From contig NC_026658.2 of the NCBI RefSeq assembly GCF_000004075.3, positions 2,790,001-2,854,000 on the forward strand: DNA of 64,000 nucleotides, in the 5' to 3' direction. The number at the start of each line of letters is the position of its first letter. The stretch's first letter is position 1. Under the pieces are notes generated by a model. The model did not search any database and was not told where the DNA came from. It was given only the letters and a program-made list of their open reading frames with translations. This document shows, in pieces, positions 1 through 11,380 of the stretch. Origin of the DNA: Cucumis sativus (Eukaryota > Streptophyta > Magnoliopsida > Cucurbitales > Cucurbitaceae). Position numbers and translations under genes: made by a program.

Positions 1-2674
1 TCCTAAGATCTTCATTACTCTAATAAGCTTCTTGGGTGAGCAGGGAAAGTGGGATGTGATCAATCAGAATCTTGATAGTATGAAGCTCAGAGGGCACAAG
101 AATAGTGTCCTAGTTTATGAAATTTTAGTAGATATTTATGGGCAGTATGGTCAATTTCAGGATGCTGAGAAGTGCATATCCGCTCTGAAGTCTGCAGGGC
201 TTCTAGCATCTTGTAGCAATTTTTGCATTATAGCAAACGCTTTTGCTCAACAGGTTGGATGCCCATCTTTACAATTTTTTTTTTTTGAGCTACCAAGGTT
301 GACTGAATTTTCATGGCCCTGCTTTGTTGTCAGTTCTTTGTTCTCTGTGAAGAGAGGCTGCGTGTTTTAAATAGAAAAAGAAATAATGGATCGTGATTAC
401 TAATTTATGATAAGGGTTTTTCTTGTATTTTGGTAATCCAATACAGGGGTTGTGTGAAGAGACAGTAAAAGTGCTTCAGCTCATGGAAGCAGAAGGAATT
501 GAACCAAATCTTGTAATGCTGAATGTACTGATCAATGCTTTTGCTGTTGCTGGTAGGCATTCGGAAGCGTTAGCCATTTATCATCATATAATTGAAGTCG
601 TAAGTCTTTATGTTCGGGAATGCAAAACCAGAAGATTTAGTTAAAGCCACATGCAATCTAATTTCATCTTTTCTTTGTGTTATCAAGATAATTCTATGAT
701 TCATCCTTCTATTTTTCTTCTTCTTAATTTTGTCATATTTTTCTGAGAAGGGTATCAGTCCTGATGTTATAACCTACACCACCCTTATGAAGGCATTTAT
801 TCGTGCAAAGAAGTTTGCTAAGGTGCTTATCTCTTGACCGAGTAAATTTTTGAGCTTGATCCAAACGACCAAACCTTTAGTTTACTAGCCATTTGTCCTT
901 ATTAACACTGTTCATGTTGAAATGAGTCTTACATTCTTGTATGAAGTTATTCAATTCTTCTTTGTGAAACCCTGCTGATACCTTCTAAGTTCCATATTTG
1001 GCTAGGTCCCTGAAATATATAAAGAAATGGAAAGTGCTGGCTGCACGCCAGATAGGAAGGCCAGAGAGATGTTAAAATCCGTAACAGCTATTCTTGAACA
1101 AAGGCATTGTAAGTTCCACCCTTTTTGTACTTGTATTTTGTATTTTCTCAGCCAGAGCAGTCCTTGCAAAATTGTTGTACAATTCTTCACCATCTAGGCA
1201 ATGGTAAATTTAGAACGTCAAGTCATAATTTGAAAAGTTCATACCTGGAGAGTGGTGCATTATGCGTCCGACAGAAAGATTCTGCTTGCAAATATTGCAT
1301 TGTGTCAGGCTACAAGTTTTATTACAAGTATATTGCTACCTATTCCATAATCGGTGGCTTAGATAATTTATGTCATTTGTCAAGTCAAGTTATGTCAACC
1401 TGTAAAGACATACAAATTTTTGTCTTGTTGGCAATTATGAAGAAGGATCAAAGGAATAAAAAAAGAGGTACAGGACGGCATATTCCAAATGGTAAATGCT
1501 CATTGGAGCCCCACATCTAAATAGACACCAAAAATATGGTCTTAGGGACTAGGGCTTTTTAGGGGTTGGATTTGTAATTGATTAAAAAAAATCACGTAAA
1601 AATATTTTTTAAGCACTTAGTTGGTCATTTCAAACATGGCTAGATCGGTGGTCTTACTAGTGAATTAAGTTTTGATGCAGCTGAGTGAACGACCAAAGTG
1701 GGAGTAAATTTTCCGGTGCCTTTATTTTGCAAATGATGAATACTGTAATCTACTTTAGATCTTTCAATAAGAACCCAAGGAGAGCATAACCAGCCCCCTA
1801 GTAGTTTATATTATATGCCCTCTCCCAGCCTTCCGATTAACTCGTGGTTTGGGAATAAAATCATTGGTTAAAAAACATTGTTTCTTATACCTACGGTCAC
1901 ATTTCTTTGTGTGTGTGTTTTAATTAGAGAAAGACAGCAACTGATACTTGCTAGTGTGGAGTTCTTGAATGTTTGGATCTTTTTCTTTGAAAAACAGACA
2001 GATAAAAAGAAATTAGCAGCCTTCTAAAATATTGATTGAGGAAGTGATACACACCAAGAAAATAGATCATAATGCCAGGTAAATCCAACCCTTTTGTCTT
2101 AGGTTTGATGTGAATTTATGGATATTCTGATGAAGCAGTATTAATTATACGTCTTAGCAGTTTATGACGATATCAATGAAAGGCCAACCTTCAATGGATC
2201 CGGGGGAACTAAAGGAATATGGCAGTTTCTGGCGGTAAGTTTGAAGATGAAACGAGGTTGATCTTGCTTGTTGTAAATAGTAATGCAATTCAACCAATGA
2301 AAAAGCTCATCCAAATTATAGAGCTCTGACACAGTCAAACTTGAACGAACAAACTGTTGAATTGAATCTTACCTGTCTTTACTAGAGGTAATTACTCATT
2401 TTTTTACTTTATTTTATTTTTCAATTATTTCTTCAATTTAAATAAAGAAAATTACTAAATAATAGTACAAATATTCTTATCTCATTTGGAAGGATATTAT
2501 CTAATAACCATCTATGATTGTTTCTGTCTGTAGCGTAACCACTTGATGAAATGGGGGAAGAAAGTGGGACAAATGGCCAAGACAACTGCAAGGCTTTCTT
2601 ATTGGATAATAGGTACTGTAATTGATATTCTATGTCGGTTTAGTCATCATTACGATATTCTATGGTCGGTTTAG
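1..2674 (+). CDS. P-class pentatricopeptide repeat protein, 3' part (CRP1/At5g42310-like)
   Basis: Partial gene; its 5' end lies outside the window. Exons read as 1-253, 447-599, 751-822, 1006-1108, 2161-2234 and 2534-2674, all with GT-AG borders and compatible phases. The joined protein shows successive 35-residue PPR helices: one with [20 protein letters not shown], one around [20 protein letters not shown], then [20 protein letters not shown], ending with [12 protein letters not shown]. The VTYTTLMK and GCTPDRKAR signatures are typical of the last repeats of CRP1-like chloroplast PPR proteins, which bind organellar RNA in a sequence-specific way. The first four exons are secure. The last two keep the frame open and follow good splice signals but have no recognisable domain, so the C-terminus and the TAG at 2672 are tentative. 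The organelle cannot be judged because the transit peptide is missing. Confidence 0.8.
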
Positions 2675-2777
2675 TAATTGATATTCTTTTATTTTTCTTG
2701 ATGTTGTTTGAGTATGAGAATCGGTTTAGTAATTGATATTCTTTTATTTTTCTTGATGTTGTTTGAGTATGAGAATC
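2666..2777. repeat. 55-bp tandem duplication, two copies
   Basis: The segment starting TCGGTTTAGTAATTGATATT at 2666 is repeated from 2721 with a 55-bp period and no difference seen by eye. A related short block (GATATTCTATG followed by TCGGTTTAGT) occurs at about 2624-2645 and 2654-2675, so local duplication happened more than once. The tentative stop codon of the PPR gene lies in the first copy. Confidence 0.9.
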
Positions 2778-4877
2778 TTATTCTCAAAACCCGGGGGAAA
2801 ATTAGATGCCTACTTAGATAAGAATTGAGAAGTAGTCTGTTTATTCCTCAATTTTTCATATCAAGTGAAGTTTATACTTCCTTCAACCATCCTTTTAGTT
2901 GAAAGAAAAATAAAAATAAAAACAATGTTTTATTGATAAACAATAGATTAAAACACAAGGAACAGATTAGGACAAGGGTTGTGCAAAGAAAAAATAGAGG
3001 AAATAAAGGAAGAATAATCCAAGTTAGGAAGAATAATCCAAGTTTACTTTGTTAACATTTCTACTCAAACCATCATGCTTTGGCCTAGTGGTAAAAGGAG
3101 ACATAGTTTCAATAACTAACATAGAGGTCATGGCTTCATTCAATCCAAATGTTGACACCCAATTGTTGTAGGGTCAAACACCTATCTAGAAATTAATTTT
3201 CTATGAGTTTGCTTGACAACCAAATGTTGTAGGGTCAAGTGGTGGCCACCTACCTAGAATTTCCTATGAGTTTTCATAACACCCAAACATTATAGGGTCA
3301 TGTGGGTGTTCCTTGAAATTAGTCGATGTGCATGTAAGCTGGTCCGAACACTCACAAATACAAAAAAAAAAAAAAAAGACATTTCTACTAAAAAAATATA
3401 ATAACAATAGAATAGGATCAAACTTCTCTTCATAGAGCTTTATGAAATTCCATTGCTTTAGAAATCTCATTAAAGGTCGGGGTACTTCTTTAGGGAAGTG
3501 GATTATGTAACACTAAAAACTCTTACCTTTTTCATTTGCTATATACTGTTCTTACTTTTGCCTCTTCAAAAAATGATACATGAATTTCATGTTTATATAT
3601 AGTATACTATGACTACATACTTTGAAATATATATGTGTGTGTATTTGAGTATGTTTGTGTAGATCAATAGAAAGTAAAAAAACAGAGCGCGAAAAACTTC
3701 AAAAAGGACATTCAAAAACCCTAAACTTCTAGACGTTAAAACCACTTTTGTCGTGTCTTTAAACATTAAACAATATCCTCTCCCTTTATGTGGAGGGTTT
3801 ATATCATACTTTTCAAGAAAAATTATTCTGAATAGATGAAAATAAAATAGAGTGAAATTTCATATTTTATTAAAAATAGGCACTAGTAAACTTTTATTAA
3901 ATTCTATTAATTTAAAATTAAATATTTTGGTTCAGTTTGTTATATTTAAAAAATGCCTTTACTTTTAGTCGTATGTTTAGTATTTGATTTCAATTTAAGT
4001 TTCAAAATGTTTGAATTTCGTATCAATTCGGTCAACATGTTTTAGTATTTAGTATTAAAGTTTATAACTTGATTTAAAACAAAAGCGTTAACAGTTAATT
4101 GTTTTTTTATTACTAATAAAATTTATTAACTTATTTTGGAATTTCCACTAAAACAAAAATGTAAACTTCAATAGTAGAATGGTAACATTATGAAACATAG
4201 AACAAATTGAAATCTTCCAAACTCAACTTAGAAAGTACAAAAGAAACTTAGAAAGTACAAAAGAAACATTTGAAATATACGTAAAAAGTCCTTTTAAAAA
4301 TGTCCTTTTCAGAAACGAAAAAAGAGACTCGAAAAAATCTCCATAAAGTCTTATACTGGAGGATTATTATATTCTTTTTGGCCTCCAAACTTAGATTTCT
4401 CATTTCAATGTTCCATTATATCTAAATTTCAAACTTTCTCATCCCAAAATATTCCACTTCACACTGTTCCAATTTTGGTTAACTCAATTTACTTCTATTT
4501 AAGTTCATTTTAGTTTCTTGTATTTTGGAAGAGTTAGGAAAGTTAAACTAAAAGTACTCAGTGGCCGAAGGTAATATTTTACCTTAAATTATTATCACTT
4601 AAAAAAGGAGCCATTAAGCTTCAAGTTGGAAGAAGAAATATAGAGCTATAAAAGCACACTATTTTGTATAGTCAAAGAAGGGCACAAAAACATCCAAACA
4701 ACGTAATATAGTTTGGTACAAACACTATATAATAACCATTTGCTTTTTAACCTTTTACAAAACAACACAAAGACTCCAAACACTTAAACAAACAAACAAA
4801 CCTTCTTTATTTAATAACGTAAATATAGTTTGGGCTGCTACTTCTTGACTAATGTTTTGTGGCCAAAAGTAACGACT
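2778..4877. other. Intergenic region between the PPR gene and the LEA gene
   Basis: Apart from the SINE, this is AT-rich sequence without a recognisable gene. It must hold the 3' ends of the two convergent genes. A 20-bp unit (AACTTAGAAAGTACAAAAGA) is duplicated in tandem at 4225-4264. Confidence 0.6.
3066..3378 (+). mobile_element. tRNA-derived SINE with target-site duplication
   Basis: The body starts after the target site and has a perfect RNA polymerase III A box (TGGCCTAGTGG, 3081-3091). A degenerate B-box-like stretch around 3131-3146 follows, and the element ends in CACTCACAAATAC plus a run of about 16 A. It is flanked by a perfect 11-bp direct repeat, ACATTTCTACT, at 3055-3065 and 3379-3389, the hallmark of target-primed insertion. 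The body holds three diverged copies of a motif like ACACCCAATTGTTGTAGGGTCA, near 3153, 3210 and 3281. It resembles a SINE type I associate with cucurbit genomes; that family assignment is from memory. Confidence 0.85.
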
Positions 4878-7800
4878 CTATAACCCGTGGGGCTTCTCCG
4901 AATCCTCCAGACTTGTTGGTCGGAACCAAGCTTTTTCCTCCTCCACAGCGGAGTAGTTGCCACCATCGGCTGCACGGTTGGCTGCCGCCGCCACTGCAGC
5001 AGGATTGTCTGAGGCCGGTCCAAAAACTCCGGTTTGTGGATGAGGAGCCCAGTAGTTGTCAGCTGCTGCTTGAGGTTGAATCACATCATCTGGGACTATG
5101 GATGGTCGAACTTGCTCCTCTGGGTTCTTGTCATACACTGAGGTGTGAGCTGCTCTCCTATTTCAACATTAAAAGTGTAAAGGCATTAAGCATAGAAAGA
5201 TCAATTGAAAAACATAAACAGTGAAGAATCAACACAAAGATTTACTTAGTATATAAATTGAAGAAAGAGTGGTCGATTGCAAGAGAACAATTCAGATTTA
5301 AGAACACTATCGGAAAATTGTAAATAAGGAAAATATAACATCATATCGATCTAATTTAATGGTGAAGTATATAAGATCTTGAAATTCATGGATGAAATAA
5401 AAATTAAATTTAAAAATTCCTACGAACGAAGTATAAAATATGGAATCCACGAATATATATATATATTACAATAATTAATTACTCTTGTTCAAACTGAGTG
5501 TATGGATGATTTGATCATTAGATATGATGTAGGTAAAAGGTCAACTTAAAGAAGAATAAAAAGAAGAACCCAAAAGCATGCTTGAGAATCAGATATGCTA
5601 TCGAGAAAAAGTAATCGATTATATGATTGGCTTGCAATAACAACTAACATAAATGATAAGAACAGTCCCACCACATACTGCTTTTTCATTCTACTAATAA
5701 TTTAGCTTTCTCATTAAAAAAGAATCATTTTCTTAAAGTTATTATCTAATTTTTATAATGCAACGAAAAATCTAACTTTTTTATAAAGTTATGATTGAGA
5801 TGATATGTATATACCCACACACTTCAAATATTTGTATAATAATTCAGTTAAGTTCACAATAAACAATCAAAATAACATAACTCAAACCTACCATGACCAC
5901 AAGATAGGGAGGTTCACTCTTCTACACAACCATAGTATTTTCTTTTAATGAGAATAGGAAATTTGACAATCTTACCTGCTCCCACAACTATTTGTTTAAA
6001 AAAAACATTAATTACATTTTAACAATTGAATCCGATAGTATTTATGGATTTCTTTAAGCTAGTAGTGGATGATAAATAATTAAAATCAAATAAACATTAA
6101 CTCAAAGAGAACAGTAGTTTAATAATAATAAAAATAATAGAAAAACAATAACTCAAAGAAAATGGTATTTTGGAAACATTATTAAATAAAGACTTTGATT
6201 GAAAACTACTGACACAATTAACTTGGAGAAGAGGCCAAGAATAGTAACAATCAGACTGTAATGTATATATATAATTGAAGGCACATCACATCATCCCATC
6301 CCACTAGACCCAGATAAAGGTTGGATAGAGATGATGAGATTCAAAGCCAAAATTCATCAAACAGAGCTAACGTGAAGGGGAATCATGGTCTTCTCATCCA
6401 TGCCGTAAAGGCAACGAAGAGATATTTTGAAAGAAAGATACAAAAGAAGATAAATTATTTGAGAAAATTGTCAAAATATGGATTAGTTTTATTTTATTTA
6501 TATATATATATAAAAACCCTTATTTATTCAATTATATAATACACATGTATTTAAAAATGTCTAATATTTCTATTTTTAATAAATCTTAAATTTAATCTTA
6601 TCTTACTTTTTTTCATTATTTTAAAAACGTCTGTTATCTATTAAATGTTTTCCTTATACATCTGCAAGACAAACTCATATCTTAACTTGCATCCACTAGA
6701 AAATTATCATAAAATATTTTGTCAATTTAAACAAAAAAGTTAATTTTGAAGGACGATATTTAAGATTAATTTAAGTTAAAACAGACTAAGAACGAACCGA
6801 TCAAAATTGAAGAATTCTAGAAGTAGGAGATGAAAACAATATTTAAACCATAAAGTTTCCAATTCCAAGTATCTGGCGATCAACAATCGGATCTTATGGG
6901 AAAAGTAAGATAAGAGCCAGCTAGGCGTAGGCCATCAAAGGATAGAAACAAATTTCATTTGACACGTGTTCCACGTTTGAATGTCGAGCACTTTTAATAT
7001 ATTTTGAAAAATTCTGAAATTATTTTGGTTTCCAAATTAAAGGAAGACTATAATCGAAAATTTCATTCAATATTTGTAGATGTAGTGTTCATAAAATCAA
7101 ATTCAGTTTTGTTTCTAATACAGCGAAATGAAAGGAAAAATTCAATTATCATTATGTATTGAGAGTAGACAATGATGGACATACGCATTGTACTCTATTT
7201 GTAAATATTTTTTTGTCCTAAGAAAATATGTTTAAGAGGGAATTAAAATTACTAGAAAAGGAAATTTTCTAAAAATGGAAAGAAATCACTAATAATGTCA
7301 TAAGATTTTGTGGGATTTTCAAACCAAATAGTATAACAAGTGTGGTTGAGTGTAAACAACAAATAGATTTTTCATTAAAAGAAATGTAATATAAAACTAC
7401 TCTAGATTAATATTAGAAAACTGTAAATTTTCTTAAGAAAATAAATATTTATAATATATTGTATGAATGTAAATGAAAGCAAGATGATAGGGTTATGGAG
7501 AAAAACTTTTTTCCATCACTTTTAAAATTTGAATCACAAAGAAAAACAACTTCAAATATATATTAATTACAATACATTTTAAAATTAGACATTCACATAA
7601 AGTTAGTTGGATGGTAGTGGTTGCTTTGGTTGGTGTTAAATCTTTATTTGCATGTCAACAACTTATTCCCAACTTGACATTCTTTTATGGAGATTTCTAG
7701 TATATCATAGATAAATCAATGCACTATGACAAAAATATTAATAAACTATCACCCATGTGAAATGGCGCCTAATAAACAAAGCTCAAAACTATTTTACAAG

Positions 7801-10800
7801 GATGGCCATTTTTTTTTTTGTAAATTTGTAGATCTTTTATATTAATAATAATTGAAAAATCTATCAACATAAACATTCTATCAAAACTTACGTTTGATAT
7901 TTTGATCTAGATCGGTAGTTTAAAGCTTGGAGTGTTAGCAAAGGCTGATGAACTAATGACCAAATAAATATTGTTTTTAATTTGACAAAGTGAGCATTAA
8001 GAAAAGACGCGTAGGATGAGATGGAGATGAGAAATCCCTACTTAGTCCCCTCTCTTACCGACCCAAATTCTATGGTATTTATTATTCAGACCATTTAGTC
8101 ACAATCCACGGCCGAAGTAGAGTCGGATTGAGACAGAAATTCAAGGAAAGAATTGAAAAAAAATAGTGAAATCAAAATGTCAGCTTAAAATGAGTGGATG
8201 AGCATAAGGCCAAATCACATCACTGACGCTTAGCATTAACTGTGGATCCACTCACTCTAATATCTTTAGGCTTTAGACTTGGGAGTTTCCTTTTTCAGCT
8301 TTCATAGCTTCAAATTGGGGCACTAAAGATGCTTACACCAACACCCTACCCTACTCATCTCTTTTGCATAGGAAAATGGTACAGTTTTAGTTTTTTAAGT
8401 TTTTATTTCTAAATCTAAATATTTCATTTCTAAATTTCAAAATAACACTTTTTTGAGTCATTATGAATTATGAATTATATTTTGTTTAGTCTTTTAGTTT
8501 CTATCTTATTTTAAGATTTGGATACAGTTTCAACTTAATCATGAGTTATAAAAGTTTTCTTTTCTATAATCTTATTAACCTTGACTTTCTATAAACAATA
8601 AATATTATCCGTTAATTCAAAATAATTTAAAAGTAAAATTTCAAATTTAAATCTACCCTGTTCATAAAGCTCAATTAATTATTATAATTCTTCAAAATCA
8701 AACAATAAGTATTAATATTAAGAACAAAATATACGTATCTAATAAAAAACCAAAGTTAAAATATAAATTCAAAAAATTCAAAATATAATGACAAAATTGT
8801 AGCACTTTAAGTAAGGATATGGAAATGAAACAAAACCAAAAACAATTCGGAAACCAATAGGAAGTTAGACCTCATTCAGATAAAAAAAATATAATTTCAA
8901 CTTTGAAAAAACATTTCATCCTTTAAATACTAAAATAATTAAAAATATTTTCAAATATAACAAAACCTAAAATAACAAGATAAAATTATTTTAATCAATT
9001 TCTATTATTTATATATAAGTTCCATGAGAAGAGTCATAGAAAGAAAAATCCTCCTGGGATGATTATTTGCTTTTCTAGGTAAGAGGAAAAGTTTTTAGAA
9101 TAGAATAGTGTAAGTGGATAACTTGAAATGAGAATTGAGGTTCAAATACCCACAATTTTCCATTGATTTTTTTTGTGAGTTTTCTACTCAATGACCAGTT
9201 TTAAAACATTTATTAAAGAACTGTGGAATGGAAATAATTTTAGCGAAGTGAAGTCAACGAATCTATATATTAATTTTTTTAAGAACTAATCTTTACATTA
9301 AATATTTTCACACCTAATCAATATATTTGTCAGCACTCTTCTATTCCTTTGGAAGTATATATTTATAAATTAGGCACAACGTGATAAGTTCTTATATTCT
9401 ATTAAATATTTTGTAAGAAAATTCATGTTTTCACTGGGAACTATTTTCTTATTTTTATTATATTTTTGAAAAATCTATCTCCCCTCCAATTGAATTCCTA
9501 GGCAAATTACAAAAACAAATAAAAAATTTTAAACACTATGTTAATCTTGATATTAGGTATTACTTTGGGACCATACTAAATTACAATTAATATTAAGTGT
9601 TAAAATCTTCATAATTTAGTTTGTCGCTTGATCAAACTAAAATAATTGTAATGCTACAAGTATTAAATACCATAGATATTGCACCAATAAAGTCTTGTCC
9701 CCACTAATTTACTATGTCTGACGCCATATGCAATTTCAAGGTTTGCATAAAGTTGAAAAATGCTTGAAGAGGAGATAATTAAGATTAAAACGACTATGTT
9801 TAACTCTACCCTGGATTATTATCTCAGCATAGATGTAAAGTAAAAAAATTAGTAAATAAGCCAAATTCTAAAAATGATACCAACAAATAAAATGTATAAC
9901 AGCTCATAATATCCACTTTTTTTAAAAAAATAATAATATTGACTGACCTTTTTGTTGGAAAAAATTAAGTAATAAATCTTATAATGGATGACTTGTTTAT
10001 TATATTAAAAGATAAATTAGTTTACTAATAATAAGAAGAAAAAAGAAAAAGTAGTTATTCAATTTTTATATTCACGATTTTGGACAGAGTAACTTTCGAG
10101 TTTCGAACCCCGGATTTACTCCACCTACGCCTCTTCCCCAAATTTCATCTGAGTTTCAAAGGAATAAGAACTCGCACTCTCTAATTCCAAATCTTCTTCC
10201 ACACAGCAAGCAGAATTGACAAATCAACAACGTGAACGTAAAAACTAGTCTAACAAATTTGAATAAAAAAACGACGAGGAAGAGCGGAGGAAAAAGGCAG
10301 AGTGAGGAAAGCATCATTTTCCAATTTCTACGCAAATTGGGCGTAATATTGGATATGGCGGGAAAATCGAAGGGAAATTAGAATCCTAAAACCTTATTAG
10401 TAGAAGAAACGACCAAGATCAGAAGGAACCGAGTATCAGAATACGATCAATCGAAGAGATTCTAGTCTAGGAAGGACCTAAAAGTTACGTCGTGAAGAAG
10501 ACGTTCAGCTTAATTATGCGTCAGTGAGAAGTTGTTAAAAAAAAGGCAATCAGCGTGAAGAAGAAGAAATGCAACAACATTCAGAACAACTTTTCAAAGA
10601 AAGTTTCGCAACAATAATGCAATAAAGCTATTTACCAAAGAATAGCACAAACAAATTAACAGCACTACAACTTCATGAACATTCGCACAAGAAGAAATCA
10701 AAGAAAAGGAAGAAGAAGAACCTGAACTTCGGAGCAGAGGAAGAGATCACAGAGTTACGAAGTGGATCGCAGGTCCAGATCTGGTCAGTGATTCGTTTCC

Positions 10801-10843
10801 CCAAGCCGGCGATCGCTCCTACGCTCCTCGAATTAGCGGCCAT
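4878..10843 (-). CDS. Late embryogenesis abundant protein, At5g17165-like
   Basis: Two coding exons on the minus strand. Exon 1 is 10843-10722, starting [17 protein letters not shown] and ending on two bases of an Arg codon. Exon 2 is 5157-4878, starting [15 protein letters not shown] and ending EKPHGL plus stop. They join in frame to a protein of 133 residues. The N-terminus, basic with few acidic residues, looks like a mitochondrial or plastid presequence. The conserved block [16 protein letters not shown] followed by EEEKAWFRP is the signature of the small LEA family typified by Arabidopsis At5g17165, as I recall it. The intron of 5564 bp (5158-10721) is exceptionally long for so small a gene, but both splice sites are canonical and both halves fit the same family. 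The leader is CT-rich, and G-box motifs lie upstream. The biochemical role of this family is not established. Confidence 0.85.
5158..10721 (-). other. 5.6-kb intron of the LEA gene
   Basis: AT-rich, with no open frame that resembles a protein and no intact transposon ends that I can see. It contains a G-box (CACGTG) near 6963 and short AT microsatellite runs near 5455 and 6500. Insertions that made the intron large, if any, are too decayed to name. Confidence 0.65.
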
Positions 10844-10857
10844 ACAATTCAGGCTTA

Positions 10858-10930
10858 AAGAGAGAGAGAGATGGAGAAAAAACAAAGAACCAGAAAAAAC
10901 TGCACCTAAGCAGAGAGAGAGAGAGAGAGA
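10858..10930. repeat. GA/CT microsatellites in the LEA leader
   Basis: Two AG runs (about 10858-10870 and 10912-10930) lie just upstream of the minus-strand start at 10843, followed outward by a GAAGAA tract. Read on the gene strand they form a CT-rich 5' leader, common in plants. Confidence 0.8.
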
Positions 10931-11155
10931 TGATGAAGAAGAAGAAGAAAGAAAATGGCGATTAATCGCTTCTGATCTCCAATCGTTAGCGGTAATTTCG
11001 TATTTATAATCCACCTATACGTCGTCGTACCCCAAAAGACGACAAAACTAGAGAACCTTTCTCATCCGCAACGCAAATTGCCTTCTCCGTCCGTCCGCAC
11101 CTATTTTCATTTCGCGTACGGAATTTCCTTTTAAATTTTTAACTTCCTATTGGAA

Positions 11156-11380
11156 CACGTGGCCTTCCCTTTCTTCACGGTCATCGCATCTTCTCTCGTC
11201 TCATTAGCATATTCTGTTTGCTTTATTCCCTTTCCCACCAACAGTGGTTAAGTCATGCATTTTTCCTTCTCAAATAATAATAATAATAAAAGGTCTGCGC
11301 ATTTTCTCTTTCCCCAGCTACCCCTAACACCGTCAGTTAACGCCTTTTATCCTTTTATAACATTAAAATAAAGTCACGTG
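11156..11380 (-). promoter_or_regulatory. G-box/ABRE motifs upstream of the LEA gene
   Basis: CACGTGGC at 11156-11163 is a classic ABA-response element core, about 310 bp upstream of the start codon. A second CACGTG stands at 11375-11380. LEA genes are commonly ABA- and desiccation-regulated through bZIP factors binding such sites; regulation here is inferred from motif and position only. Confidence 0.5.

Noticed and set aside
1125-1520. A 131-codon frame within the first PPR gene
   Set aside because: It lies in the roughly 1-kb intron after 1108, has no domain, and exons on both sides keep the PPR frame without it.
4859-5224. A 121-codon plus-strand frame
   Set aside because: It is antisense to the second exon of the LEA gene, whose protein is recognisable.
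10788-11009. A 73-codon plus-strand frame rich in Arg and Glu
   Set aside because: It is produced by the GA microsatellites and is antisense to LEA exon 1.
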